Assembly (NCBI RefSeq): GCF_003932755.1
Contig: NZ_CP024202.1
Location: forward strand, 3,286,001-3,350,000
DNA from: Methylomicrobium sp. wino1
Lineage (GTDB): Bacteria > Pseudomonadota > Gammaproteobacteria > Methylococcales > Methylomonadaceae
DNA length: 64,000 nt
Direction: 5' to 3'
Shown here: positions 36,716-46,224 of the stretch, in pieces
Position numbering within the stretch: the first letter of the stretch is position 1
Layout: each line of letters opens with the position of its first letter
Position numbers and translations under genes: made by a program
The notes under the pieces: generated by a model
Told to the model about the DNA's origin: nothing
The model's input: only the letters and a program-made list of their open reading frames with translations
Database searches by the model: none

Positions 36716-38134
36716 ATGCGTAGTTTTATCAATATGTTATTCATTGCGGTGTTGCATTTCTGGGTAGGATCGGCGTTTGCGCAACAAACGGCGGTTAATT
36801 CCTTGAAGCATCAAATTTCTTCCGATCACTCCCGGTTGATTTTCGATCTGTCGGCGAAATTTTCACACAGAGTATTTCAACTGGATAATCCCCCGCGTTT
36901 AGTTATCGACATCAGTGATGCTCGCTTAAACGGAAAACTTGAGCAACCGTCCTCCAATCATCCGTTGTTTAAAAAAATTCGAAGCGCGGTTCGTAATGAC
37001 AAAGATTTGCGAGTTGTCGTCGATTTGAAAAAGAACGGAATAGCTAAGAATTTGACGATTCCGGCTAATCAATCCGGTGGCTATCAATTAATGATTGATT
37101 TTTTTGCCAAACAGGATGGTCTTGCTGCCAAGCCTCCCGTTACACTGTCGGTTGCATCGCATCCATTGGTTTCAAAACGAAACCCTTCGCCTAATCCCGG
37201 TAAAAGGCCTTCCGCGAGGTCCGAAGCGTTAGCTGTAGCACATAATAAGCCGATGAAAAAAGCGCCGCAACGAAGCAAAGACGTTGTAATAGCGATCGAT
37301 GCCGGACATGGTGGCCAAGACCCCGGAGCAAAAGGCCCGCACGGCACTCATGAAAAAGATGTGACTTTTGCGATCGCAAAAAAATTGGCGGCATTGATCG
37401 ATAGAAAGTCCGGAATGAGAGCCGTGATGGTGCGTCAAGGCGACTATTATATCAATCTGAAAAAACGCATGAAAATCGCTCGAGAGTCAAAAGCCGATTT
37501 ATTTGTATCGATCCATGCCGATGCCTACGATAATCCAAGAGTCAAAGGTGCGTCGGTATTTACCTTGTCTAACAAAGGCGCAACGACCGAAATGGCGCGA
37601 TGGTTGGCCAATCATGAAAATTCCGCCGACCTGGTTGGAGGCGTCAGCTTAGTCGATAAAGATGATGTATTGGCGTCCGTGCTACTCGATCTATCGATGA
37701 CCGCCACTCAAGAAGCCAGTCAAAATGCAGCGACAAAGGTGCTCGGAAGCCTGAAGCAAGTTGGTCATTTACACTCTCGGTCGGTGCAAAAAGCTGGTTT
37801 TTTGGTGCTTAAGTCTCCCGATGTACCGGCAATTTTGGTTGAAACTGCCTTTATTTCGAACCCGGACGAAGAAAGTAAATTGCGTAGTGTTGCTCATCAG
37901 AGCAAAATGGCCCGTGCTATTTTCAATGGTATCGACAGTTACTTTCAGCAAGCGGCGCCGGCCGGAACCTATATTGCCGAACAAGGCCGACAACACGTCA
38001 TCAGCCGAGGCGAAACTCTGTCAGGTATAGCGCAGCAATATGGAATCAGCATGCAGAAAATTAAAACGACTAATGCAATGAATGGTAATCAGGTTAGGAT
38101 CGGCCAAGTTTTGAGTATTCCTGTTGATGGGTGA
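36716..38134 (+). CDS. amiC: N-acetylmuramoyl-L-alanine amidase with AMIN and LysM domains
   Basis: ATG 36716 gives a clean signal peptide ending in SAFA before QQ; a TTG at 36704 is less likely. After cleavage come an AMIN domain (about 25-120), a linker, an Amidase_3 domain with zinc ligands in IDAGHGGQDPGA, the glutamate of HEKDVT and SIHADAY plus catalytic VETAFISN, and a C-terminal LysM (HVISRGETLSGIAQQYGI). It cuts the amide between MurNAc and the stem peptide in the periplasm during daughter cell separation. AmiB versus AmiC naming is arbitrary. Confidence 0.93.
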   Translation: MRSFINMLFIAVLHFWVGSAFAQQTAVNSLKHQISSDHSRLIFDLSAKFSHRVFQLDNPPRLVIDISDARLNGKLEQPSSNHPLFKKIRSAVRNDKDLRVVVDLKKNGIAKNLTIPANQSGGYQLMIDFFAKQDGLAAKPPVTLSVASHPLVSKRNPSPNPGKRPSARSEALAVAHNKPMKKAPQRSKDVVIAIDAGHGGQDPGAKGPHGTHEKDVTFAIAKKLAALIDRKSGMRAVMVRQGDYYINLKKRMKIARESKADLFVSIHADAYDNPRVKGASVFTLSNKGATTEMARWLANHENSADLVGGVSLVDKDDVLASVLLDLSMTATQEASQNAATKVLGSLKQVGHLHSRSVQKAGFLVLKSPDVPAILVETAFISNPDEESKLRSVAHQSKMARAIFNGIDSYFQQAAPAGTYIAEQGRQHVISRGETLSGIAQQYGISMQKIKTTNAMNGNQVRIGQVLSIPVDG

Positions 38135-38178
38135 TTTTTAAAGGTGAAAGGTGAATCGGGGTTTGGTTTGCAAATCTT

Positions 38179-38330
38179 TTCTATAAAAAGCATTTTTCTC
38201 ACGAAACACGCAGATTTTTGCTTGTTTTAATTGGCTTCCCTCCTAAGAGTGGACGGTTAATCCGCCCATGGTTCGACAGGGCTCTCCTGAGCGCAGCCGA
38301 AGGGCTCACCACGAACGGATTAACCTTAAA
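38179..38330. repeat. Dispersed repeat fragments before mutL
   Basis: 38179-38213 is another copy of the TATAAAAAGCATTTT/CACGAAACACG fragment. About 38265-38325 is a palindromic GGTTCGACAGGGCTC...CACCACGAACGG unit of a kind common in proteobacterial intergenic DNA. Confidence 0.6.
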
Positions 38331-38421
38331 TTGTCCCGCATTAATTGAGTAGCCTTGTAATTCAAACTGACATGGCTTTGACCGATCGGCTAAAATAGCC
38401 GATTTGGTTTCAGACTGTTCA

Positions 38422-40239
38422 ATGCGTATTCATTCTCTTCCGACTCAACTCGTCAATCAGATCGCCGCAGGCGAGGTCGTCGAAAGGCCTTCTTCGGTCG
38501 TTAAGGAGTTGGTCGAAAATTGCTTTGATGCCGGGGCTACATCTGTTGCCATCGAAATCGAGCAGGGCGGCATGCGCCGGATCAAAATCCGAGACGACGG
38601 CTGCGGTATCGACAAGGATGACCTGCCGCTGGCCTTGTCTCGCCATGCCACCAGCAAAATCGCGACGCTCGACGATTTGGAGCATGTCTCGACGATGGGG
38701 TTTCGCGGCGAGGCCTTGCCCAGCATCAGCTCGGTCGCCCGGCTGACGTTGATTTCCAGAATCGAGGGTGCCGATTGCGCCTGGCGAGTTGACGCGGACG
38801 GTTCCGAGCAAAATTTCGATCCGAAGCCTGACCCTCATCCTCAAGGCACGACCGTCGATGTGCGCGATTTGTTTTACAACACGCCGGCTCGCCGAAAATT
38901 TCTCAAAACCGAAAAAACCGAATTCGGTCATATCGAAACGCTGATTAAACGCATGGCGTTGAGCCGTTTCGATATCGGATTTGCCTTGGTGCATAATCAA
39001 CGCGAAGTGTTGAATCTGAAACCGGCCGCGACCGAGGTGCAGCGCGAACAGCGTATCGCCGGCATTTGCGGTTCGGAGTTTATCGACAATTCGGTCAAGA
39101 TCGATTTCGAGGCTTCAGGTTTGCAATTGACCGGATGGGTCGGTTTGCCGACTTTCTCGCGAAGCCAGCAGGACATGCAGTTTTTTTATGTCAACGGCCG
39201 TTTGATCAAGGACAAGTTGGTCTCGCATGCGGTGAAACAGGCTTATCAGGATGTGCTTTATCACGGTCGCCATCCGGTATTCGTGCTGTATTTGAATCTC
39301 GATCCGGCCTTGGTCGATGTCAATGCGCATCCTGCTAAGCTCGAGGTTCGTTTCAGGGAAGGCCGTCTGGTCCATGATTTTCTGTATCGGGCGCTGCATC
39401 GGTCGTTGGCCGACTTACGGCCGGGGAGTCAAGAACAACGGTCCAATCCGATCGAAGAATTCGTTCCGATGCCGCCGCAAACTCCGGAGCAGCCACCCAT
39501 CAAGCCACAAGTCCAATTTCAAGCCAAGCCGAAGCAAAATACGCTGCCGCTGCATGTCGAGGAGGATATTCGCGCTTACGCATCATTGTATCCGGCGATC
39601 GAGCCGGAGCCTGAAAGCAAAAGCCCCGAGCCATCAACAGCCGGCGAAGAGTCATACCATCCTTTGGGATATGCCGTCGCGCATCTGCATAATATCTATA
39701 TTCTTGCCGAAACGCCGAAAGGCATCATTCTGGTCGATACGCATGCCGCGCATGAACGCGTCACTTATGAACGCTTGAAGCAACAATTCAACAACGGTAG
39801 CGTGTCTAGCCAGCCGTTGCTGTTGCCGATTAAGATCGTGGTCAGCGCCGGTGAAGCCGACTTGGCCGAACAGCACCAGGAATTTTTCAATGCGCTCGGA
39901 TTTGAATTGAGCCGCTCGGGTCCTGAAACGATCGTGTTGCGCTCGGTTCCGGTATTGTTGGCCGGCGGCGATAGCGAAGCGTTGATTCGGGACGTGTTGG
40001 CCGATATCATCGAGCACGGCTTGAGCACGCGGATTCAGGAAAAAGCCAATAAAATTCTCGCGACGGTCGCTTGTCACGGCTCGGTCCGTGCGCGCCGCCG
40101 TTTGTCGATCGACGAGATGAACGCTTTGCTGCGCGACATGGAGCGGACCGAACGCATCGGGCAATGTAATCACGGACGTCCGACTTGGATCGAGCTATCG
40201 ACTCAGGAACTGGATAAATTTTTCCTGCGCGGACGGTAA
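38422..40239 (+). CDS. mutL: DNA mismatch repair protein MutL
   Basis: The 605-residue protein has the GHKL ATPase motifs ELVENCFDAGA, DDGCGI, TMGFRGEALPSI and GTTVDVRDLFYNTPARRKFL, a variable proline-rich linker (about 340-410) and the C-terminal dimerisation domain. That domain contains DTHAAHERVTYE, matching the endonuclease motif DQHA(X)2E(X)4E except Q to T, and CNHGRPTW. This suggests a nicking MutL of the kind found in bacteria without MutH. ATG 38422 is chosen; 38404 would add six residues. Confidence 0.96.
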   Translation: MRIHSLPTQLVNQIAAGEVVERPSSVVKELVENCFDAGATSVAIEIEQGGMRRIKIRDDGCGIDKDDLPLALSRHATSKIATLDDLEHVSTMGFRGEALPSISSVARLTLISRIEGADCAWRVDADGSEQNFDPKPDPHPQGTTVDVRDLFYNTPARRKFLKTEKTEFGHIETLIKRMALSRFDIGFALVHNQREVLNLKPAATEVQREQRIAGICGSEFIDNSVKIDFEASGLQLTGWVGLPTFSRSQQDMQFFYVNGRLIKDKLVSHAVKQAYQDVLYHGRHPVFVLYLNLDPALVDVNAHPAKLEVRFREGRLVHDFLYRALHRSLADLRPGSQEQRSNPIEEFVPMPPQTPEQPPIKPQVQFQAKPKQNTLPLHVEEDIRAYASLYPAIEPEPESKSPEPSTAGEESYHPLGYAVAHLHNIYILAETPKGIILVDTHAAHERVTYERLKQQFNNGSVSSQPLLLPIKIVVSAGEADLAEQHQEFFNALGFELSRSGPETIVLRSVPVLLAGGDSEALIRDVLADIIEHGLSTRIQEKANKILATVACHGSVRARRRLSIDEMNALLRDMERTERIGQCNHGRPTWIELSTQELDKFFLRGR

Positions 40240-40283
40240 GGAATATGCACAAATTTACTTCTACAAGTTTTAGGCATTGTGGT

Positions 40284-40480
40284 GGTTCGGCGACTCGCTT
40301 GACAGGACGCCGTGAATACATCCATGTAGGCTCGACGGAGGCTATCAGATTGCCATGGATGGCATGAATGCAGATTTTGCATTACGCCATGGATGGCGTG
40401 TATTAGGGCAATGCAGGAGCAATTGCCGAGGAGCAAAAATCTGCCCTGCCGCCGACGCCTGTCAATCGAGCCACCGAACC
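40284..40480. repeat. Non-autonomous inverted-repeat element (family E), long copy
   Basis: The ends are GGTTCGGCGACTCGCTTGAC (40284 on) and GTCAATCGAGCCACCGAACC (to 40480), near-perfect inverted copies. The interior has CCATGGATGG and TGCCCTGCCGCCGAC modules and no gene. Loosely conserved outer flanks extend it from the mutL stop to about 40520, so it fills the whole mutL-miaA gap. Confidence 0.8.
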
Positions 40481-40508
40481 CCCTTTCAGCATTTGTCGAA
40501 GTTATTTC

Positions 40509-41468
40509 ATGCTCGTTCCTAAGTGTATCGTGTCCCAATCAACCAAGCCTACGGCAGTGTTTTTGATGGGGCCGACAGCTTCCGGCAAGACCGCTTTATC
40601 GGTGCAACTCGCCGAAGCGCTCGATGCCGAGATTATCAGTGTCGATTCGGCGCTTGTCTATCGCGGTATGGATATCGGCACCGCCAAGCCCACGGAGTCC
40701 GAAAGAGGCGGCATTGTGCATCATTTGATCGATATTCTCGATCCGAGCGAGGCATTTTCGACCGGGCAATTCAGAGCACGAGCGCTGGAATTGATCGCGG
40801 ATATCAGCGCTCGCGGCAAACTGCCGTTGCTGACCGGCGGCACGATGCTGTATTTCAATGCGCTTAATCACGGCTTGGCGCAACTGCCGTCCGCCGACGT
40901 AGAGTTCAGGGCCGAACTGGATATAGAACTCGAACGCATCGGCAAGGAAGCGATGCATCGGCGACTGGCGCAAATCGATCCGGAATCCGCCGCGCGTATT
41001 CATCCGAACGATCCGCAGCGGGTGCAACGTGCGCTCGAGGTGTTTCGATTGACCGGCAAAACCTTGACCGAATTGTTCAGCGAAGCCGAGGTACAACCGC
41101 TTCCTTTTCGCGCGGTCAAATTGGTCATCGCGCCGTCGGACCGAAAACTACTGCACGAAATTATCGCAAGACGGTTTCATCAGATGTTGGACAAAGGACT
41201 GGTCGAAGAGGTGGAAAGGCTTTATCGACGCGGAGATTTATCGGAAAAAATGCCGTCGATACGCGCGGTGGGCTACCGGCAAGTGTGGTCGTATTTACAA
41301 GGCGAATACGATCATGCCGCGATGATCGAAAAAGCCATTGCCGCTACGAGGCAATTGGCGAAGCGGCAGTTCACTTGGTTGCGCCGTGAAATCGAGGCAC
41401 AAGCTTTGATCAGCGGCGATCCGAAAGCGTTGGACCGAGCGTTACGGTATATTGCCGAGTCGGGTTGA
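40509..41468 (+). CDS. miaA: tRNA dimethylallyltransferase
   Basis: The 319-residue protein has the P-loop [29 protein letters not shown] and the [12 protein letters not shown] and KRQFTWLRR segments of MiaA. It transfers a dimethylallyl group to A37 of tRNAs reading UNN codons. The ATG 40509 lies in the outer flank of repeat E; GTG 40530 ([11 protein letters not shown]) would give a start outside the repeat and may be the ancestral one. Confidence 0.95.
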   Translation: MLVPKCIVSQSTKPTAVFLMGPTASGKTALSVQLAEALDAEIISVDSALVYRGMDIGTAKPTESERGGIVHHLIDILDPSEAFSTGQFRARALELIADISARGKLPLLTGGTMLYFNALNHGLAQLPSADVEFRAELDIELERIGKEAMHRRLAQIDPESAARIHPNDPQRVQRALEVFRLTGKTLTELFSEAEVQPLPFRAVKLVIAPSDRKLLHEIIARRFHQMLDKGLVEEVERLYRRGDLSEKMPSIRAVGYRQVWSYLQGEYDHAAMIEKAIAATRQLAKRQFTWLRREIEAQALISGDPKALDRALRYIAESG

Positions 41469-41570
41469 GCCTTTTGTCGGAAGAGCCATGTGTAGACTAT
41501 CGATAGCCTGTAGGATTCGCATTGCGCTGCAAGGGTTAGGAATATGCGCAAAATAAATCTGCTTTGTGGA

Positions 41571-41669
41571 GGTTCGGTAACTCGCTTGACAGGACGCCGT
41601 AAATACGTCCGTGTAGGCTTGACGGCGGCTTTCCCTGCCGCCGACACTTGTCAATCGAGCCACCGAACC
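41571..41669. repeat. Family E inverted-repeat element, short copy
   Basis: A 99-base copy with ends GGTTCGGTAACTCGCTTGAC and GTCAATCGAGCCACCGAACC, lacking the middle module of the long copies. Its flanks (GGAATATGCGCAAA on the left, TTCATGCTCGTTCCT on the right) match those around the copy at 40284-40480. Confidence 0.85.
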
Positions 41670-41726
41670 CCCTTCCGACATTTGAAAAAGTTGATTCATG
41701 CTCGTTCCTTAATTTTGAAAGAGAGC

Positions 41727-42485
41727 GTGGTTTATTTTCTACGCTTGCTATTTTGGGTGCCGATATTGTTGATAGCCGCTTGCACCGCACCACTCAAGGA
41801 CGGGACGTTTCGAATCATACATCAAAGCGGTATCGCTCCGGTTTTCACGATTCCTTCGGTTCGGGAGCGCATGATTTATTTGGCGCAACAGGAATGGATC
41901 TTATTCGGGCGTCCTATGGCCGACTATAACCGCGGCGAACCCGAATTGATCTTTCCGGAAGACAAGGAGACGACGCATGAAACCCAAGGGCCTTATCTCT
42001 CCCGAGTCATTCTTTATTGGTACAACGCGACGCATTTGCCGTTACTGAATCACGAAGGCGAAGTCCGTCCATGGTCGGCCGCCTTTATCGTTTGGCTGGC
42101 GCGTAGCGCCGGTGTGCCGGAACAGGATTTGCCTTCGACCGTGCTGCATTGGGACTATATCGAACATGCAATGTCGGCCGGAAAAAATGCCCGGTATATC
42201 GCCCACGACGCGCATTTTTTCAGTCCCAATCCCGGCGATCTGTTATGCGCGCCGCGTAGCGAAGTTTTTACGCAACAAGTCCAGGCATTCAAACAATTAC
42301 GCCGAGGGCCTTATCATTGCGATTTAGTCGTTGCCAAAAGCAACGATGCGCTCGAAGTGATCGGCGGCAATGTGCTCGATGCGGTGTCGATGACGCGCGT
42401 TGCATTGGATGACAACGGTATTGCGAAGCCGACCCAAGAGCGCCCTTGGTTGATTGTTTTGGAGCAAAGGGATTTGAAAAGGTGA
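41727..42485 (+). CDS. Lipoprotein with DUF2272-like domain
   Basis: From GTG 41727 (GAAAGAG just upstream) the protein has a lipoprotein signal ending in LLIAAC; a TTG at 41715 would add four residues. The remainder, including RPWSAAFIVWLARSAGVP, the FFSPNPGDLLCAPRS stretch and a CDLVV block, resembles DUF2272 proteins, a group that looks related to NlpC/P60-type hydrolases; the histidine of AHDAHFF and the cysteine of YHCDLVV could be active-site residues. That would place a cell-wall or amide hydrolase at the outer membrane. Family assignment is from memory and only moderately sure. Confidence 0.65.
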   Translation: MVYFLRLLFWVPILLIAACTAPLKDGTFRIIHQSGIAPVFTIPSVRERMIYLAQQEWILFGRPMADYNRGEPELIFPEDKETTHETQGPYLSRVILYWYNATHLPLLNHEGEVRPWSAAFIVWLARSAGVPEQDLPSTVLHWDYIEHAMSAGKNARYIAHDAHFFSPNPGDLLCAPRSEVFTQQVQAFKQLRRGPYHCDLVVAKSNDALEVIGGNVLDAVSMTRVALDDNGIAKPTQERPWLIVLEQRDLKR

Positions 42486-42609
42486 AAGGGGAAAGATACC
42501 GCTGTTTCCCAAGTTCCTGCTCTCGCCGTTATACACAAGTATCGGTAAACTTGCTTAACAGAGGTCATCGTATACCTGGAAACGGTGCTGTTTGATAAAT
42601 CTGCGGATA

Positions 42610-42800
42610 TTGAACATCAGTGGCTTCGAAATCGCGACGAAGGCGTCGCTCCCACAAGGGAGTAGGGTGCTCTGTGGGAGCGATCCCCAGATCGCGATTT
42701 CGAAGTCGGGAACGTTGGGCGACAAAAAATGGTATCGAGGTCTCATTGGTTAAGATTGCAAAAGGGTAATTTTTGACTTATGTATAACGATGAGAGTTCC
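42610..42800. repeat. Composite palindromic repeat (family G), copy 1
   Basis: The core 42624-42705 is a palindrome: CTTCGAAATCGCGA with TCGCGATTTCGAAG, and CGCTCCCACA with TGTGGGAGCG inside. The unit continues to a TTATGTATAACGATGAGAG end. A second copy lies in reverse orientation at 54117-54327. Confidence 0.8.
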
Positions 42801-43122
42801 TGCTTGGGAAAGCTATACTCGAAGCTCTAGCTTCGCGATATAGGTCATGGAGGGGGTTCTGTGCGTGTATCATCGCATGAACTGCGACAGTTCTCGTTGC
42901 CACGCTCTAGCGTCTAGTAACGACAATAAGATAGGCAGAAGCCCGCGATACGAATGATCGGATCATTCGTGATGAAGCAGAGGTTTTGTCATCGATAAAC
43001 TTCAGATGCATTTGTGACAATGAGGATGGAAACGTTGCGAACGGTTTTATAACACCCGTCGTCGCTGGAAAGGTTAAAGATGGGCTTGGTTTATGATTTT
43101 TATTGGGATTTGACGATTTATT
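42801..43122. other. Intergenic region before ylqF
   Basis: Contains a decayed family A fragment (CGTTGCCACGCTCTAGCG near 42895) and no convincing gene. Confidence 0.4.
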
Positions 43123-44043
43123 ATGCATATACAATGGTATCCGGGGCACATGCACAAGGCTGGGAAGGAAATCAGGGAGATTGCGCCTCAGGTCGATTTG
43201 TTCATTGAAATTCTTGATGCGCGCATTCCGTTCAGCAGTGAAAATCCGCTATTGGCGCAACTTCGGGGTTCTAAGCCTTGCATCAAGGTATTGAATAAAA
43301 GCGATTTGGCCGACCCCGAAGCAACGCGGCAATGGCAAGGTTATTTGGAGCGCGAACAAGGCGTGAAGACGCTCGCTCTGAGTATCGAGCAGTCGGAAAA
43401 AATCAGGCAGTTGACAGAATTATGCCGTAAATTGCTGGCTGTCGATGAATCGGATAATCGCTTGATTCATGCGTTGATCGTGGGGATTCCGAATGTCGGA
43501 AAATCCACATTGATCAATGCTTTGGCCGGACGAGTCATCGCCAAGACAGGCAATGAGCCGGCCGTTACTAAAGCCCAGCAGCGCATCGCAATCGGAAACA
43601 ATATCGTTCTGCTCGATACGCCCGGCATGCTTTGGCCGAATTTGGAAAATAAAAACACCGGCTACCGGCTCGCGGTGACCGGCGCTATCAAGGATACCGC
43701 GATCAAGCATGACGATATTGCGTATTTTGCCGCCGAATTTCTGCTTAGACTTTATCCGAATTGTCTAGTTGATCGATTCAAAGTAGATCCTCTTCCTAAC
43801 AACGAGCACGACTTGATGCTTGCCATCGGAAAAAGTCGAGGCTGTTTGCGCTCAGGCGGCCGGGTTGATATCGACAAGACCGCGAAGATCTTGTTGTCCG
43901 AACTCCGTTCGGGAATATTGGGCAGACTCACGCTGGAAACGCCGGCGATGATGGAGCAAGAATTGGCCGAGTTGGCCGTGATCAGGGAGCAGAAGGCTGC
44001 GAAAAAGCTGGCACGAAACCAAAAAGGTAAAGGTGCTCTTTAA
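43123..44043 (+). CDS. ylqF: Ribosome biogenesis GTPase YlqF/RbgA
   Basis: The 306-residue GTPase is circularly permuted: G4 (NKSD) precedes G1 (GIPNVGKST) and G3 (DTPG), the order typical of YlqF. The start MHIQWYPGHMHKA is the family hallmark. In Firmicutes the protein assists late 50S subunit assembly; a similar role is expected here. Confidence 0.93.
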   Translation: MHIQWYPGHMHKAGKEIREIAPQVDLFIEILDARIPFSSENPLLAQLRGSKPCIKVLNKSDLADPEATRQWQGYLEREQGVKTLALSIEQSEKIRQLTELCRKLLAVDESDNRLIHALIVGIPNVGKSTLINALAGRVIAKTGNEPAVTKAQQRIAIGNNIVLLDTPGMLWPNLENKNTGYRLAVTGAIKDTAIKHDDIAYFAAEFLLRLYPNCLVDRFKVDPLPNNEHDLMLAIGKSRGCLRSGGRVDIDKTAKILLSELRSGILGRLTLETPAMMEQELAELAVIREQKAAKKLARNQKGKGAL

Positions 44044-44106
44044 ACTATACCTCTCGCACTTCAAATTTCGGCATTAGCCAGAGGAGGTGCAGGGGTGTTC
44101 GGCAAA

Positions 44107-44138
44107 GGCTGTGACAGCATGGATGCTGTCACAGAGCC
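44107..44138. repeat. Perfect-core hairpin after ylqF
   Basis: GGCTGTGACAGCA (44107-44119) pairs with TGCTGTCACAGAGCC (44124-44138) around a four-base loop. There is no T-run, so it is not a classical terminator. Confidence 0.55.
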
Positions 44139-44280
44139 TTGTATGATTAATTTAAATGAATTTTAGCCAGGAAATACTTTAAGCTGTACCGAGTTCATTG
44201 GGAGGCCGCTTGAGCCTGAGGACTGGATTAAACCAGAGCCTGTCATGTAGATTGGCCCCCGCCCTATTCACCTATACCGC

Positions 44281-44334
44281 GGAGTATCTACATGGATGTA
44301 TTCACGGCGTCCTGTCAAGCGAGTCACCGAACTG
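44281..44334. repeat. Family E element, one-sided fragment
   Basis: CCTGTCAAGCGAGTCACCGAAC and the adjoining CATGGATGTATTCACGGCG match one end of family E; the other end is missing. The neighbouring TTTTGTGCATATTCCTAA matches the outer flank of the copy at 40284. Confidence 0.7.
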
Positions 44335-44478
44335 CCGCAAAGCCTACTACTTGTATAAATTATTTTGTGCATATTCCTAATTGAATATTTTCGTGTATTT
44401 CGTGGACAAAAATACTTTTTCTAGGTTTATCGCCAGGTGACGATTCGTTATTGAATCCTAAAGAAATCGAAAATAAAA

Positions 44479-45039
44479 ATGCAGTACATCAAGTCGCGTC
44501 ATACGATTGAAGACATTATCAAAAAATCGCGTTTTATCGGAATCATTATACCAGTTGCCGATGAGCAGGAGGCTTTGCAAAACCTCAGGCAGTTGGCGGT
44601 CGACTATCCGGATGCCAGTCATATCGCCTTCGCTTATCGAATTCGGACGGAGCAAGCATTCATTTGCCGTTTTCATGATGCCGGCGAACCGTCCGGCACG
44701 GCCGGAAAACCGATTTTTCAGCACTTGGAGGGTAAGGATCTCATCAACGTGTTAATCGCGGTGATTCGTTATTTCGGTGGCGTGAAACTCGGTGCCGGTG
44801 GGTTGACACGGGCTTACGGCAACGCCGCGAAGCATGTCATCGAATCGGCGGAAATCATAGATTATGTGGAACTGACAAGAGTCAGATTAACGCTCGCCTA
44901 TCCTCAAATGCAGCAGTTCGAGTATCAACTCAAAAAATTGGACGGGCGAATTTTACAGCAGGATTTTTCCGAGCAGATCAATTTGTTGGTTGAATTCCCC
45001 GCTGCTAATCAAGAGGCTTTGTTCAAGTTTTTATCGTGA
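44479..45039 (+). CDS. yigZ: YigZ/IMPACT family protein
   Basis: The 186-residue protein has the UPF0029 core: KKSRFIG, FHDAGEPSGTAGKPI and NVLIAVIRYFGGVKLGAGGL, followed by the short ferredoxin-like C-terminal domain. The family is conserved from bacteria to man; the eukaryotic member IMPACT modulates translation control, the bacterial role is not settled. Confidence 0.92.
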   Translation: MQYIKSRHTIEDIIKKSRFIGIIIPVADEQEALQNLRQLAVDYPDASHIAFAYRIRTEQAFICRFHDAGEPSGTAGKPIFQHLEGKDLINVLIAVIRYFGGVKLGAGGLTRAYGNAAKHVIESAEIIDYVELTRVRLTLAYPQMQQFEYQLKKLDGRILQQDFSEQINLLVEFPAANQEALFKFLS

Positions 45040-45173
45040 CTAGGTTGGCTCCTTTCCACAGTTCCCGCTTTTTGCGTGGCATAGGTTGACCTTAAGGATT
45101 CGCGCGAGAATGGGCAATAGTAGCTATGGATTCGGTCATAAATAACTTCCCTATTTTTAATGCACGGTAAGCA

Positions 45174-45382
45174 GGTTCGGTAACTCGATTGACAGGTGTC
45201 GGCGGCAGGGCGGATTTTTTTGCTCCTGCATTGCCCTAATACACGCCATCCATGGCAATCAGTCGCTGTCGTCAAGCCTACACGGACGTATCCACCCAGT
45301 ACCTAAATTCCATAGCCCATTAGCCATGGTTAACTATCTTGGGTAATTTAGGTGCTGGGCCAGTCAAGCGAGTCACCGAACC
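45174..45382. repeat. Family E element interrupted by a 65-base MITE
   Basis: Ends GGTTCGGTAACTCGATTGACAGG and TCAAGCGAGTCACCGAACC are family E. At 45295-45359 it carries an insertion with the family F ends. Outer flanks read AAATAACTTCC (left, 45140s) and GGAAGTTATTT (right, 45405 on), an additional inverted pair. Confidence 0.8.
45295..45359. mobile_element. 65-base MITE-like element (family F), copy 1
   Basis: Ends CCCAGTACCTAAATT and AATTTAGGTGCTGGG are inverted with one mismatch. The length equals the copy at 53119-53183. It contains no gene. Confidence 0.75.
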
Positions 45383-45467
45383 CGCTACAAAACTCATAGC
45401 TCCAGGAAGTTATTTTTCACGAGATCTTAATATAATGTGTCTATCGTGCGTATTCCGATCAAAATCG

Positions 45468-45630
45468 CTAGGCATTCCGATCGCTAACCGTCACCGATTC
45501 CTCTAAAAACCCAGCCAGGTTTTGAATGCCTTGGATCGGCCACAACCGGCCGCTGATGATGTCGGCGAAATTGTTCGTCTCTAAGTTCAACGAATGGCAG
45601 CGTTCTGGCAATCAAATCGACATTATGACC
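45468..45630 (-). pseudogene. Decayed coding remnant, two frames, minus strand
   Basis: Reading the minus strand from 45630, GHNVDLIARTLPFVELRDEQF runs in one frame; after a probable single-T insertion near 45557 the sense continues in the next frame as ADIISGRLWPIQGIQNLAGF... to a TAG at 45468-45470. The join gives a smooth protein-like sequence, suggesting the C-terminal piece of a lost gene. I do not recognise the family. Confidence 0.35.
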
Positions 45631-45858
45631 GCGCTACTAAGGCCAAGAGCGGACTATCCATTTACCGCTAAAAAAGGAGGAGCGACCCGATAATCTGAGT
45701 TATTAATTTGTAGCATATCAAGACTGAGCGTCATGCAGGCCGAATACTCGCTTGCATGACCCCGTTCTTACTTGAAAACATCGATTTTGATTATTTGCTA
45801 AGAATGCAGCTCTAGCATATGTTTAGACGCACCTTATCATCGGGTGATATGATTAACT

Positions 45859-46224
45859 ATGCACAAAGAGTCAGGAATAGATACGCTTTTGGAACTTGAT
45901 CAACAGATTCTTGAGCAGGGAAATGGCTATTGGATCAAAATTGAGGCTAGACGAGTGACGTCAACCAAGGAAATTCCGCATGGTATAAGGTACTCGCTGA
46001 CCTTACATGAACCCTATGGCAAGCGGATACTTGGCTATGACAATGCTCATGCTGTGAAGCCGCCGAAAAAATTCAAATTCGCTGGACAACGTTTACCCTA
46101 TGACCACAAACACCGGCATATTAGCGACCAAGGCGTGCCTTATGAATTTCAAAATGCGTATCAACTTTTAATAGACTTCTTCGCAGAGGTTGATCGGGTA
46201 TTGGAGGAACTTAGAAAACTATGA
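45859..46224 (+). CDS. tumE: TumE-type toxin of a toxin-antitoxin pair
   Basis: The 121-residue protein resembles the DUF6516/TumE family: an N-terminal sheet with GNGYWIKIEARRV, the IRYSLTLHEPYGKRILGYDNAH stretch split by basic residues, and a C-terminal helix with YQLLIDFFAEVDRVL. It overlaps the next gene by four bases (46221-46224). In such pairs the first gene is the toxin and the second a DNA-binding antitoxin. The target of the toxin is not evident from the sequence. It lies in a repeat-rich zone, as expected of a mobile accessory module. Family call is from recognition, not a search. Confidence 0.7.
   Translation: MHKESGIDTLLELDQQILEQGNGYWIKIEARRVTSTKEIPHGIRYSLTLHEPYGKRILGYDNAHAVKPPKKFKFAGQRLPYDHKHRHISDQGVPYEFQNAYQLLIDFFAEVDRVLEELRKL

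Noticed and set aside
40203-41699. Minus-strand frames of 85-111 codons in the mutL-miaA-DUF2272 gaps
   Set aside because: They share a similar arginine-rich peptide because they are translations of the family E repeat.
44107-44138. Rho-independent terminator of ylqF
   Set aside because: A strong stem but no following T-run.
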